Source: Coneutiohabitans thermophilus
Lineage (GTDB): Bacteria > Zhuqueibacterota > Zhuqueibacteria > Zhuqueibacterales > Zhuqueibacteraceae
Length of the DNA stretch: 11,882 nt
Assembly (NCBI GenBank): GCA_034505235.1
Contig: JAPDQY010000167.1
Coordinates: 1-11,882, forward strand
Direction of reading: 5' to 3'
Under the pieces are notes generated by a model that did not search any database, was not told where the DNA came from, and saw nothing but the letters and a program-made list of their open reading frames with translations. Shown here piece by piece: positions 1 through 7,284 of this stretch. A program made the position numbers and the translations under genes. Position 1 is the first letter of the stretch. The number at the start of each line of letters is the position of its first letter.

Positions 1-270
1 CGCCGCGGGACACACCCGCCGTCTGCGAGACCACATGGGACTCCTCCTGGTGAATTTTGCGCAAAGATACGCAGCGATTCACCAAGAGGAAAGATGCGGT
101 TCACCGAGGGGATACGCCTGGCAAAGACTGGCAAAACTAGGCTGGCTCTCCAGCGAACGCCAAACGGCATTGGGAAACGCCCCCACGCCGCAGATTGTAT
201 GATCCGCCCAAGAATGCCGATACGTGTCATCGTCAATCTCCCGTGATTGTGCAGCAGCTCACCTGCTTGC
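1..270. other. Left-edge non-coding stretch with short degenerate repeats
   Basis: No convincing gene is visible. Frames 1 and 2 of the plus strand stay open for 81 and about 66 codons, but the translations are rich in Arg and Pro without recognisable motifs. Frame 3 closes at position 53 and could only be the tail of a gene lying to the left. Positions 75-125 contain two loosely similar units of about 20 bases, one around 79-98 and one around 104-121, both centred on TTCACC followed by A/G-rich sequence. CAAAGA also recurs at 62-67 and 122-127. No hairpin followed by a T-run that would end the minus-strand gene at 271 could be found. Confidence 0.5.
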
Positions 271-1926
271 TCACTTCACCACCGTCACTCTCCGCTGCCG
301 CACCTGCGCCCCCGCCTGCAACTTCACATAGTAAACCCCCGCACTCAGTTGCCGGCCGGCTTCGTCCCGACCGTTCCAACGGACTTTGTACTCCCCGGCA
401 TTCTGCACCTGATCGACGAGCGTAATCACTCGCTGGCCGAGCGCGTTCCACACCGCCAGCCGCACCGGTGCCAACTCCGGCAACCGGTAGGTGAGCTGAA
501 TGGCGCCGCCCTTCGCGGCCATGGCGGTCACTGAAAATGGATTGGGATAGCCCGGCAGCAGCACAAAATCCCGCCGCGCGCTTTTCACCAGACGGTCGGC
601 AACGGTTGTGACACTTTTCTGCAAAAAGAAATCCAGCCGGGTGGTGCCGCTGGCGGTCACATTGACCCGCAGGGTGTCGCCGCGATACCCGCGCGCCTCC
701 GCTGCCACCCGCACTTCGCCATCCTTGAACCAGGGCAATTCATAGTTGCCGGCCGCCGTGCTGCGGGTGGTGGCATACTCATCAGGCAGATAGACACAAG
801 CTCCAGCGATCGCGGCCCCCGTGGCGGCATCCCGCACATGGCCCACAAGATTGGCGGGGGGATGCTGATCAAACTCGAAAACGTGCAGGCCGAGATTCAT
901 GTCACTCGCGTAGATATACCGCGAAAAAGGATAAATGCCCCAGGTCGAGCTGTAGCCGCTGCACGGCCCGTTGCCGTTCAAATCATACGCTGCAACTGCC
1001 ACGGGCCGCCGGGGATCAAGCATATCGAGGATGCGGATGCCGTCGCAATAGTAGCTCATGTAGGCATAGCGGCCGCGCACATAAACGTTGTGAATGATCG
1101 CGCCCGGCCGTGTCTCATACTCCGCCACCAGGTTGAGACTGCCCGGCGTCTGCGCGTCCCAAATCTTGAGATTGTGCGCCGTGGTGCCGACTTCGTCGGT
1201 GGTGAGCACATAGCGTTCGTCCTCCGTGGGCCAGGCATTATGCGTGCCGGCACCCGGATAAAAGGCCGTGGCGAGGTTGCGCGGGGTGAAAGGTTCACGC
1301 ACGTCTGCCAGCCACAGCCCGGCCGGCTGGAAAATGAAAGCCGCATACAGCCTGCCGCGGATGACGGTGTTGTCGTGCGAGGTGCCGAAGCCGTTGTTGA
1401 GCACACCCTTGCGGATGAAGTTCGTCTTGTCGGTGATGTCAAAAACACTGATGCCGCCGGCGAAATTGTCGGCGATGTACAGGGCATTGCCCGCAACCCA
1501 AAACGTGTGCGGGCTGATGCGGGGCGAGCGCGGCTCGAAGTGCTGCACCAGCACCGGGGCGGCGGGGTCGAGGAGGTCGAAGACATCGATGTAGTTTTGA
1601 TTCTGCGCCGCCACATAGAGATAACGGCCGTGCATCTGCACGTCATACACCGAGCCGCTGCTCGGCACCACCGCGAGCTGGCGCGGCGCAGCCGGATCGC
1701 TCACCTCGTACACATACACGTTGCGCGCGCTGCCGTCGAAACTCCAGCCGGCGAGAAATGCCAAATCGCCGCAGCCCGTGACCTCACTGTAGCGCACCGG
1801 ATTGCCGGCAGCCGGGGTGGGGTCAAGCACACTTAACAGCCGCAAATTGGGGGTGTTCTGGGCGAGCAGCAGAGAACAACGCAGACCCAGCAGCAGGGCA
1901 GGAGCATACCGTAAAAAGCGCATCAT
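271..1926 (-). CDS. Secreted LVIVD-repeat beta-propeller protein with C-terminal sorting-type domain
   Basis: A probable exported or surface protein of 551 residues from this start (553 from the ATG at 1932; the numbering below follows the longer form). Residues 1-25 form a signal peptide: basic MRFLR, a leucine-rich core, then AQ. Residues about 50-355 hold at least six LVIVD-type propeller repeats, each with an aliphatic strand followed by D-(A/P)-x-x-P, for example VYVYEVSDPAAP (72-83), IDVFDLLDPAAP (115-126) and IRILDMLDPRRP (299-310). Residues about 361-438 resemble a carboxypeptidase regulatory-like beta sandwich (GHVRDAATGAAIAGA). The tail, from GYPNPF at 461 to the end, has the FlgD-Ig/type IX sorting style, with LGQRV, W-NGRDEAGRQLSAGVYYVKL. 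Ligand and role are unknown; adhesion or an extracytoplasmic scaffold is inference. The ATG at 1926 is preferred over 1932 because AGGAG then lies 6 nt upstream rather than abutting the start; 1923 is also possible. The gene follows the ATP-grasp-like gene after about 90 nt on the same strand. Confidence 0.85.
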   Translation of the reverse strand: MMRFLRYAPALLLGLRCSLLLAQNTPNLRLLSVLDPTPAAGNPVRYSEVTGCGDLAFLAGWSFDGSARNVYVYEVSDPAAPRQLAVVPSSGSVYDVQMHGRYLYVAAQNQNYIDVFDLLDPAAPVLVQHFEPRSPRISPHTFWVAGNALYIADNFAGGISVFDITDKTNFIRKGVLNNGFGTSHDNTVIRGRLYAAFIFQPAGLWLADVREPFTPRNLATAFYPGAGTHNAWPTEDERYVLTTDEVGTTAHNLKIWDAQTPGSLNLVAEYETRPGAIIHNVYVRGRYAYMSYYCDGIRILDMLDPRRPVAVAAYDLNGNGPCSGYSSTWGIYPFSRYIYASDMNLGLHVFEFDQHPPANLVGHVRDAATGAAIAGACVYLPDEYATTRSTAAGNYELPWFKDGEVRVAAEARGYRGDTLRVNVTASGTTRLDFFLQKSVTTVADRLVKSARRDFVLLPGYPNPFSVTAMAAKGGAIQLTYRLPELAPVRLAVWNALGQRVITLVDQVQNAGEYKVRWNGRDEAGRQLSAGVYYVKLQAGAQVRQRRVTVVK

Positions 1927-1930
1927 AAAC

Positions 1931-1952
1931 ATCTCCTGATTATCTCCTGATT
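1931..1952 (-). promoter_or_regulatory. Duplicated Shine-Dalgarno region of the LVIVD gene
   Basis: Two perfect, back-to-back copies of an 11-bp unit (plus-strand ATCTCCTGATT at 1931-1941 and 1942-1952) put two AGGAG motifs in front of the gene. The nearer one, 1933-1937, is 6 nt from the ATG at 1926 and 9 nt from the ATG at 1923. The farther one, 1944-1948, is 11 nt or more from any start. The arrangement decides against 1932 as the main start, though an ATG there is formed by the end of the duplicated unit itself. Confidence 0.6.
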
Positions 1953-2017
1953 AAATGAAGGGGTGCGCAAGTCCGGGCAGCCGGAATTGAGCGGACATGC
2001 CGTTTGTCCCGCCGGCC

Positions 2018-3196
2018 TCATTCATACAGACACCCGGAGGAACCGATCCATTCCTTGTTTTTGTTGTAATCAACACCCATCATCTTGCCCTTGCTCAGGC
2101 GGGCGAGCCAGTTCACCAGCCGCGGCCGGTCCTGCCAGAGGAACATCATGCGGATTTCGACCCTGGCCGGCTCGTCAGGCGTTTGAATGACGGGCGCGTA
2201 GCTGATCTTCTCCTGCAAGATATAGTTGTGGCGTTCGGCGGCTGGAATGGCATCGAGTTGTTCGCGGCTCACGTCGATCACCACTCCGCTGCCGGCAAAC
2301 GAGAACAGCGGCTTCAGGACGTAATCGCTGAGCGGCTCGGGATAGTGTTCGAGCGTGTGCAAAAAATATGTGCGCGGCACCACCGGATGGTCGAGATAGG
2401 GCAGGGAAAATTTGCTGATGCGGAAATACCAGTTCGGATGCCCGGCCCACTCCACCTCCAGGTCATCGCGGAAATCGAAGGCGATGGGCAGGCCCTTTTT
2501 GACGAACTCATCAACGATGACGCGATTGTAGATGCGGTGAATCGCAATCTCCCGGCCGTTGGCGCGGTAGAACAGCCGGCGGCCGCGCTTCTGCACGCGC
2601 GTAATGCACACCGCTTTGACCCCGGTGAAGCGTTCCGTGCAGACGAAATCCACCGCGGTTTTCTGCTTCTCCGGCTCGATTTCCATCAAAATGACATTCT
2701 CCGGATCATGGCCGGCGAGCAGGGCCTGACGCAACAGGCGCAGGTATTCCGTCTCGCTCAAATCATCCGGCAAATACCGCAACTCGCCCAGCCCGTAAGC
2801 GCGCACATAACTCTGGCACAGCACGAGCTGATAGGCATAGAGCGAGGGGAAACCCTGCAGCTCAATGAGCCTGGGCTGAAGCTGCCCGCGCTCATCGCGC
2901 GTGACGGCGAAGTCGATGGCCAGAAACAGGGGATGATCGTCATCGTGCGGCACGTGAAAGGCGGGCGGCACCGCGGCCTGCGAGGCCGCCAGGTAGGCGG
3001 GTTGACTGATCAACTGCACCAGCTCCCGCGCCGCCTGCTGGAAGCCCAGCCGCATGGCCGGCGGCAGGAACACCGGGGTTTCACACACACGAAAATCCAC
3101 CGTGGAGCCGGCTGCCTGCGTCAGCGTGGCGAGGAAATGCTGATAGCGCGCGGCGGTAAAACGGCGGTTGAAATCGTCACGCAAATGGGGAACCAT
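2018..3196 (-). CDS. ATP-grasp-like protein of unknown substrate
   Basis: A 392-residue soluble protein without signal peptide or membrane segment. Several segments match, in order, the layout of circularly permuted ATP-grasp proteins: an acidic motif LIELQGFPSLYAYQ (110-123), comparable with the E-x-N-x-R-x-P-S stretch; a Rossmann-like strand before ERFTGVKAV (188-196); HRIYNRVIVDEF (220-231), comparable with YRRxDDxFLD; a Lys and Gly-rich nucleotide loop YVLKPLFSFAGSGV (292-305); an adenine-side YILQEKISYAPVI (325-337); and EIRMMFLW (347-354), comparable with the D-x-R strand. The end has an N/K/D-rich GVDYNKNKEW (374-383). Such folds use ATP to make amide bonds between a carboxylate and an amine; that this protein does so is inference. 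The start at 3196 is chosen because AGGAGG at 3205-3210 sits 8 nt upstream; the frame stays open to 3304, but those extra 36 residues are not protein-like. It lies 193 nt after the phosphatase gene on the same strand, with no terminator seen between them. A non-catalytic relative cannot be excluded. Confidence 0.65.
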   Translation of the reverse strand: MVPHLRDDFNRRFTAARYQHFLATLTQAAGSTVDFRVCETPVFLPPAMRLGFQQAARELVQLISQPAYLAASQAAVPPAFHVPHDDDHPLFLAIDFAVTRDERGQLQPRLIELQGFPSLYAYQLVLCQSYVRAYGLGELRYLPDDLSETEYLRLLRQALLAGHDPENVILMEIEPEKQKTAVDFVCTERFTGVKAVCITRVQKRGRRLFYRANGREIAIHRIYNRVIVDEFVKKGLPIAFDFRDDLEVEWAGHPNWYFRISKFSLPYLDHPVVPRTYFLHTLEHYPEPLSDYVLKPLFSFAGSGVVIDVSREQLDAIPAAERHNYILQEKISYAPVIQTPDEPARVEIRMMFLWQDRPRLVNWLARLSKGKMMGVDYNKNKEWIGSSGCLYE

Positions 3197-3204
3197 GTCC
3201 GCTG

Positions 3205-3210
3205 CCTCCT
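3205..3210 (-). promoter_or_regulatory. Strong Shine-Dalgarno of the ATP-grasp-like gene
   Basis: On the minus strand AGGAGG is followed by 8 nt (CAGCGGAC) and the ATG at 3196. It is a perfect anti-16S match at ideal distance and is the reason for rejecting the longer reading frame starting at 3304. Confidence 0.75.
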
Positions 3211-3389
3211 CGAGTAGACATGTAAGTTGAGGTCGGGATCGCCCCGGGGACGCCCGTGGTCTGTTACCAATAGAAAACCCGCCCTCGCACTCATGCTGCG
3301 GCAAGCCGGTTGGGAGTCACCCGGCACTACGCAGGATTTGCCTGCATGAGATTGCGCGGGCCGCTCTTGCAAATCAGGGCAACAGGGTG

Positions 3390-5819
3390 TCAGCTCAGCT
3401 TCACCACCACACAGGTCAAATCGTCGTATTGATCCTCGCGGCCGATGAACTCTCGGTGTGCCTGGCGGATGGCGTCGAGCAGGCCAGGTGCGCGGCGCTG
3501 CTGGTTGCGGGCGATCACCTCGAGCAGGCGGTGCTCGCCGAATTCTTCGCGGCGGTGATTCATGGCTTCGGTGAGGCCGTCGGTATACAACACCAGGGTG
3601 TCGCCCGGTGCCAGGATATGCTGTTCCTGTTGCAGGATGCGGTCAAAAATTTCGCCGCGTTCGAGGCCGAGCGCGATGCCCGGCGGCTGCAGCAACCGCA
3701 CACCGGCGCCATTTTGCGGGTGCACAATGACAGGGTTGTGGCCGGCACGCGCACAGGTCAGGCGGCGGGCCACGGGATCAATGACGAGATAGAACAAACT
3801 CACGAACACGTTGCGGTCGGCGGTGGCATAGAAAGCGCGATTCATGCGGCAGAGAATTTCCCCGGGCGAGGCGTGCGGCGAGGCATGCGCCTGCAGAAAA
3901 CCCTTGGTGAGCGTCATGTAGAGCGCGGCGGGCATGCCCTTGCCGGAGACGTCGCCGATCACCACGCCCAGGCGCTGTTCGTCGAGCATCACGAAATCAT
4001 AGTAGTCACCCCCCACCTCGCGGGCGGGCTCGGAACAGGCGGCAATGTCGAGTCCGGCGATCCGGGGAAGGTGCTGCGGCAGCATGCGCAATTGCGCCTT
4101 GCGCGCGATCTCGAGTTCCATCTTCAGACGCTCGCGCTCGCTGAGATAACGCACGTAACGCGGCGTAATGGCGCGTTCACTCACCGGTTTGCCATGCCGG
4201 GCAGCGGCATAGCCATAGAGCAACAGGCCCGCGAGCAAGCCGAGCGACACCATGCCCGCGGCGCGCAACAGGCCGTCGGGCTGCAGCGCCAGACTCAGCG
4301 CGCCGGGCAAAGCCGTGGCCATGCCCAGACCCGCAGCCACCGTGAGCAAATCATAGCGCAGGTAAAAAATGTAGATGACACTACTGGCCACCAGCGCCAG
4401 CGCCGCCTGCAACCAGCGATCGTGAATGGTGACGGTGCCGTCGCAGACGCTGCAAAAAAAGAACGCGGTGAGCAGGAGGGCGGGGAGCGTATGATGAAAT
4501 CTGCGCCGCAAAAAACCCAGGGTGAACAGGGGAGCGTAGGCGGTGAGCAGGAGGCTGTGATAAATGCCGAACAGCAGCGGCAGGGCAAATGGCATAAAGG
4601 CCGCGAAAACCTCCTCGTCGTAAGGCCCGGACACCAGCCAGTGACCGGGTTGCTTCACCAAGAGATGGAACAACAGATAACTGGCGCCCAAATGAACAAA
4701 GGCGAGGGCACTGCCGCGCAGCAGAGCCTGGCCCAATTCGGGGAAGAACATGCGCCCGGCGAACAGGGCATCAAACGCGCGCAACTTCTCGGGCCAGACT
4801 TCGCGGGTGAAGGTTTCGCCGCTCATCCACACAATGAAGATGCCGACGGCGGCCGCCAGCGTGAGCAGCAGCAGGTTGATATACGTGGCAAAAATGAAGA
4901 AACCGCGGTTGTCGGAGAGCAGGCCGTCGCGGACAACCGCCTGTGCCGGCAGGGTGTCGATGGCCAGCAGCAACACGCAGATGAAAGCGAACCCGGCGAG
5001 CAGCAGGGCGTTGCGCAAACCCACCTCGCCGGCGCGGAAACGCAGCACAAAAATCACCAGGCTGATGACAAAGAGGAGAATGAACAAAATCTGTTCGGCA
5101 GCCTTGAACCAGTTGGCGGTATTGAGACGACGGGTATACCATTCTGAAAACTCGCGCGGATACTGCACCTGCTGCATCCAGCCGCCGACCCGGTCCCCCA
5201 GCACGACTGCTTTCAAGCGCAGCCGCAGGCCGCCGGTGGCGGGCGTGCGGTTTTCCCAAATGAAATTGTGATCCGTGCGCGCCTCCTGCTTGATCATTTG
5301 CGCGTCGACGGTTTCGTAGTCCTGCCAGTCGATGCCGCGGTGCTGCACCAGGAAGTCGCGTACCAGCAGGCGCGCCGCAGCCAGCGGCATGCGTTCGCCC
5401 GCGACGTTGGGGGGCAGCATGTGCTCGCAATGAAACACCTCGCCCTGCGGGGACAGCCGGAGCTGAAAACGTTCACTGGTTTCAGGATGGCGGTAAATCA
5501 CCTCCCACGCCGCCACCGGATGATGGCGGGTGATGATCTTCCGCTGTGCCGCCGTGACGTTGTGCGCCTGCAGAAAGCTTTCCAGCTTGTTGTCGATGAT
5601 CAGCGCGACGTTGTAATCGAAGCCCGTCACGTTGTGGTCCAGGGTCTTCAAATAGTCGCGCGCCGCGCTTTCCGCCTCGCCACGGTTGAGCTCGAGGCCG
5701 AGCTTCGCGGCGGGGGTCACCGGCTGGAACAGCTCGAAAAACAACGCCGCGCCGGCGAGTGCCAGCAGCAGGAGCAGGAGATTTTCGCGGGGGGAGGCAG
5801 TCTTGGCTTCAGCATTCAT
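3390..5819 (-). CDS. Membrane-bound PP2C/SpoIIE-family (RsbU-like) serine phosphatase
   Basis: An 809-residue integral membrane protein with a cytoplasmic phosphatase domain of the PPM/SpoIIE type, a family that dephosphorylates STAS-domain anti-anti-sigma proteins in partner-switching pathways. Residues 12-31 are a first membrane helix. Residues about 35-235 form an extracytoplasmic region that looks like two PepSY-like units (EAESAARDYLKTL near 48 and AAARLLVRDFL near 147); that reading is tentative. Several further hydrophobic helices lie between about 241 and 537. A charged helix (about 555-580, SERERLKMELEIARKAQ) links to the catalytic domain: GGDYYDF 603-609, GDVSGKGMPAAL 622-633, AGHNP 692-696, YTDGLTEA 745-752 and DQYDDLTCVVV 796-806. 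The metal-binding aspartates (D605, D623, D747, D800) appear intact, so it should be active. It starts 24 nt after the lipoprotein stop and so is probably cotranscribed with it; no strong Shine-Dalgarno is visible, which fits translational coupling. No STAS, anti-sigma or sigma gene lies in the window, so the target is unknown. Confidence 0.9.
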   Translation of the reverse strand: MNAEAKTASPRENLLLLLLALAGAALFFELFQPVTPAAKLGLELNRGEAESAARDYLKTLDHNVTGFDYNVALIIDNKLESFLQAHNVTAAQRKIITRHHPVAAWEVIYRHPETSERFQLRLSPQGEVFHCEHMLPPNVAGERMPLAAARLLVRDFLVQHRGIDWQDYETVDAQMIKQEARTDHNFIWENRTPATGGLRLRLKAVVLGDRVGGWMQQVQYPREFSEWYTRRLNTANWFKAAEQILFILLFVISLVIFVLRFRAGEVGLRNALLLAGFAFICVLLLAIDTLPAQAVVRDGLLSDNRGFFIFATYINLLLLTLAAAVGIFIVWMSGETFTREVWPEKLRAFDALFAGRMFFPELGQALLRGSALAFVHLGASYLLFHLLVKQPGHWLVSGPYDEEVFAAFMPFALPLLFGIYHSLLLTAYAPLFTLGFLRRRFHHTLPALLLTAFFFCSVCDGTVTIHDRWLQAALALVASSVIYIFYLRYDLLTVAAGLGMATALPGALSLALQPDGLLRAAGMVSLGLLAGLLLYGYAAARHGKPVSERAITPRYVRYLSERERLKMELEIARKAQLRMLPQHLPRIAGLDIAACSEPAREVGGDYYDFVMLDEQRLGVVIGDVSGKGMPAALYMTLTKGFLQAHASPHASPGEILCRMNRAFYATADRNVFVSLFYLVIDPVARRLTCARAGHNPVIVHPQNGAGVRLLQPPGIALGLERGEIFDRILQQEQHILAPGDTLVLYTDGLTEAMNHRREEFGEHRLLEVIARNQQRRAPGLLDAIRQAHREFIGREDQYDDLTCVVVKLS

Positions 5820-5843
5820 GATGGTGCCGGCAACGGGCCGGGG

Positions 5844-6743
5844 TCACTCGATCCAGCGAATCGAGGTGTGACCCACGCCCATTTTGATGTCGAAAAAGAG
5901 TTTGGCCGCGGCCTTCTCGAAGTTTTCGGAGTAATAGGTGTCGCCCCGCTTGTTGAAAGCGCGCAGGCTGATGGGCGCCAGAAAAGAGCCTTCCTTGCGC
6001 AGGCGCACGCCCAGCTCACGGTTGAGCAAAACGGTGTTGACGCCCACGCCGAAATTCAGGTCAACCTCCCCCTCGCCGGAGTAACTGCCGTCAAATATCA
6101 AATCGGTTTTGCCGGCACCGCCGTTGAACACCAGACGGCGGAAGTTGGCATAACACAAACCGCGAGCTTCCACGGCGGCGGCGCCGGAGTTGATGCGCAG
6201 ATTGGGTGATTCGGTGTTGGGTTCGCGGAAGGCAATGTCCAGCTCACCTGCACCCACATCGAGATTGAGGCCGGCCACCTTCATGCCGCTGAAATCAAAC
6301 GAAGCATCAAAGGCCCCGCCTTCAATATCGAACGTGAGGGGAATCTGCCGTGACAACTTCAAACGCCAGTGGTTGTCGCGCAGGCGGTCGATATCCCCCT
6401 GGTCCCTGTGCAAACGGGGGCTGCGAATTTGCAGGCGGGCTTCGACCTCGCTGCTGTCAAAATCGACCGTCGGGCGCAACTGCTCGCGGGCGAAAGCAAA
6501 CTCCAGCTCGGCCAACACACCGGAATCTGCCGGCACCAGCTCCAGGCGGCCGGCGGTGCACTCCAAATCCACATACAGGGACTGTTGCCGCGTGAGTGGA
6601 ATCGTCTGTTTCTCAACCATGTGGTCCTTCTCCAGGCGTGCGGTGCGGCGGCGGTCGCCGGCGGCCTCCCGGTCGGCCGGTCTTTCCCGACAACCCAGGG
6701 CAAGCAGCAGGCTCAGCAACAAAAACGCCCATGATTTCTGCAT
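5844..6743 (-). CDS. Toast-rack/DUF4097-like envelope lipoprotein
   Basis: A 299-residue predicted lipoprotein. The N-terminus has K3, a leucine-rich core and a lipobox ending LALGC, with the lipidated cysteine at residue 18; the next residue is Arg, then Glu. A charged linker (19-45) leads into repetitive beta-strand sequence. Residues 140-290 show the right-handed, repeating pattern of toast-rack and DUF4097/DUF2154 proteins: FDASFDFSGMKVAGLNLDVG, ELDIAF, LRINSGAAAVEARGL, FNGGAGKTDLIFDGS, EVDLNFGVG and a final FFDIKMGVGHTSIRW. The function of such domains is poorly defined; in Firmicutes related ones occur in LiaF- and LiaG-type envelope stress proteins. AGGTGA (6747-6752) lies 4 nt upstream of the ATG, within a GAGGTG-containing stretch. 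The stop is 24 nt from the start of the membrane phosphatase, so the two probably form an operon, and this protein may act as its envelope partner (inference). Cysteines at 62 and 197 in the mature part could be redox-relevant, but nothing shows this. Confidence 0.8.
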   Translation of the reverse strand: MQKSWAFLLLSLLLALGCRERPADREAAGDRRRTARLEKDHMVEKQTIPLTRQQSLYVDLECTAGRLELVPADSGVLAELEFAFAREQLRPTVDFDSSEVEARLQIRSPRLHRDQGDIDRLRDNHWRLKLSRQIPLTFDIEGGAFDASFDFSGMKVAGLNLDVGAGELDIAFREPNTESPNLRINSGAAAVEARGLCYANFRRLVFNGGAGKTDLIFDGSYSGEGEVDLNFGVGVNTVLLNRELGVRLRKEGSFLAPISLRAFNKRGDTYYSENFEKAAAKLFFDIKMGVGHTSIRWIE

Positions 6744-7015
6744 CGGTCACCTCACACAAAAGCGGTCGGAGGATCGTCGCAGGCTCAGCGCGTGCAGACG
6801 GCAAGAGGATTTGGCGGCTCGGTTTTACGCAGGGTGATTCCAAAAGTTGGAAGGCAAGTTGCAACCGGCCGGGGACAAGCGCAAGGGATTTTTTGGGGCG
6901 GACTTTGGCGACGAGGCTAGGCAACGGCCAGGCGGTTGCATCATGACGAGGATTGGCGACATTGCCAAAGTCCGGGAACAAACACCGGACAGGGTCGCTT
7001 CATCGGCGTCAGGGT

Positions 7016-7193
7016 CAAACACAAGCACTCCGCCCACGAAAGCGAAGTGCCACAAAAAAATATTTCGCGGGATTTCATTTTCGTGGGCGAAAGTATGAAT
7101 CGCTCTCGGCGCCAAACACAAACATTCCGTCCACGAAAACAAAACTCACACGGAAAAACATTTCACGGGAAGGTATTTTGGTGGGAAAAAAGT
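7016..7193. repeat. Imperfect 80-bp tandem direct repeat
   Basis: Two units, 7016-7094 (79 nt) and 7113-7193 (81 nt), are separated by 18 nt. By hand alignment they share roughly 70 percent of positions. The first 26 bases match at 23 (CAAACACA-(A)-x-CA-x-TCCG-x-CCACGAAA), the centre shares CATTTC/TATTTC followed by (G/A)CGGG, and both end in ATTTT-x-GTGGG followed by an A-rich stretch and AGT. The region is richer in A and T than its surroundings. Its origin is unknown: it could be a degenerate dispersed repeat of the genome or the remnant of a small non-autonomous element. Confidence 0.7.
7031..7089. repeat. 11-bp perfect inverted repeat within the first repeat unit
   Basis: CGCCCACGAAA at 7031-7041 is the exact reverse complement of TTTCGTGGGCG at 7079-7089, with a 37-nt A/T-rich loop. 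Outside the arms, CACT (7026-7029) and AGT (7092-7094) extend the symmetry with a small bulge. In the second unit the corresponding arms (CCACGAAA and TTTTGGTGG) are decayed. The arrangement fits a stem-loop forming unit, but no protein or RNA partner is visible. Confidence 0.55.
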
Positions 7194-7284
7194 GAAGCCT
7201 TGAGCACGCGAGCTAATTTTGAAACGCAAAGCTTCAGCTTGGCACGCCAACTTTTAAAACAACCCTGACGGGTATGGCAGCATT

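Noticed and set aside
838..1836. A 332-codon plus-strand frame opposite the LVIVD gene
   Set aside because: It is rich in Ala, Arg, His and Val without domains, while the minus strand encodes a clear signal peptide and propeller repeats.
3197..3304. N-terminal extension of the ATP-grasp-like gene to an ATG at 3304
   Set aside because: A perfect AGGAGG lies 8 nt before the internal ATG at 3196, and the extra 36 residues are low in hydrophobic pattern and look like translated leader.
3331..3375. Hairpins GCAGG-ATTTG-CCTGC (3331-3345) and GATTTGC/GCAAATC (3335-3341 and 3369-3375) as a terminator after the phosphatase gene
   Set aside because: On the minus strand neither is followed by a run of T, so they do not make a convincing intrinsic terminator.
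3387..5147. A 586-codon open frame on the plus strand opposite the phosphatase gene
   Set aside because: It is antisense to a gene with intact catalytic motifs, its translation is rich in Gln, His, Glu and Gly without domains, and such mirror frames are common in GC-rich genes.
6825..7142. A 105-codon minus-strand frame across the tandem repeat
   Set aside because: It is formed largely by the repeat units and GC-rich leader, with no ribosome binding site or recognisable protein pattern.
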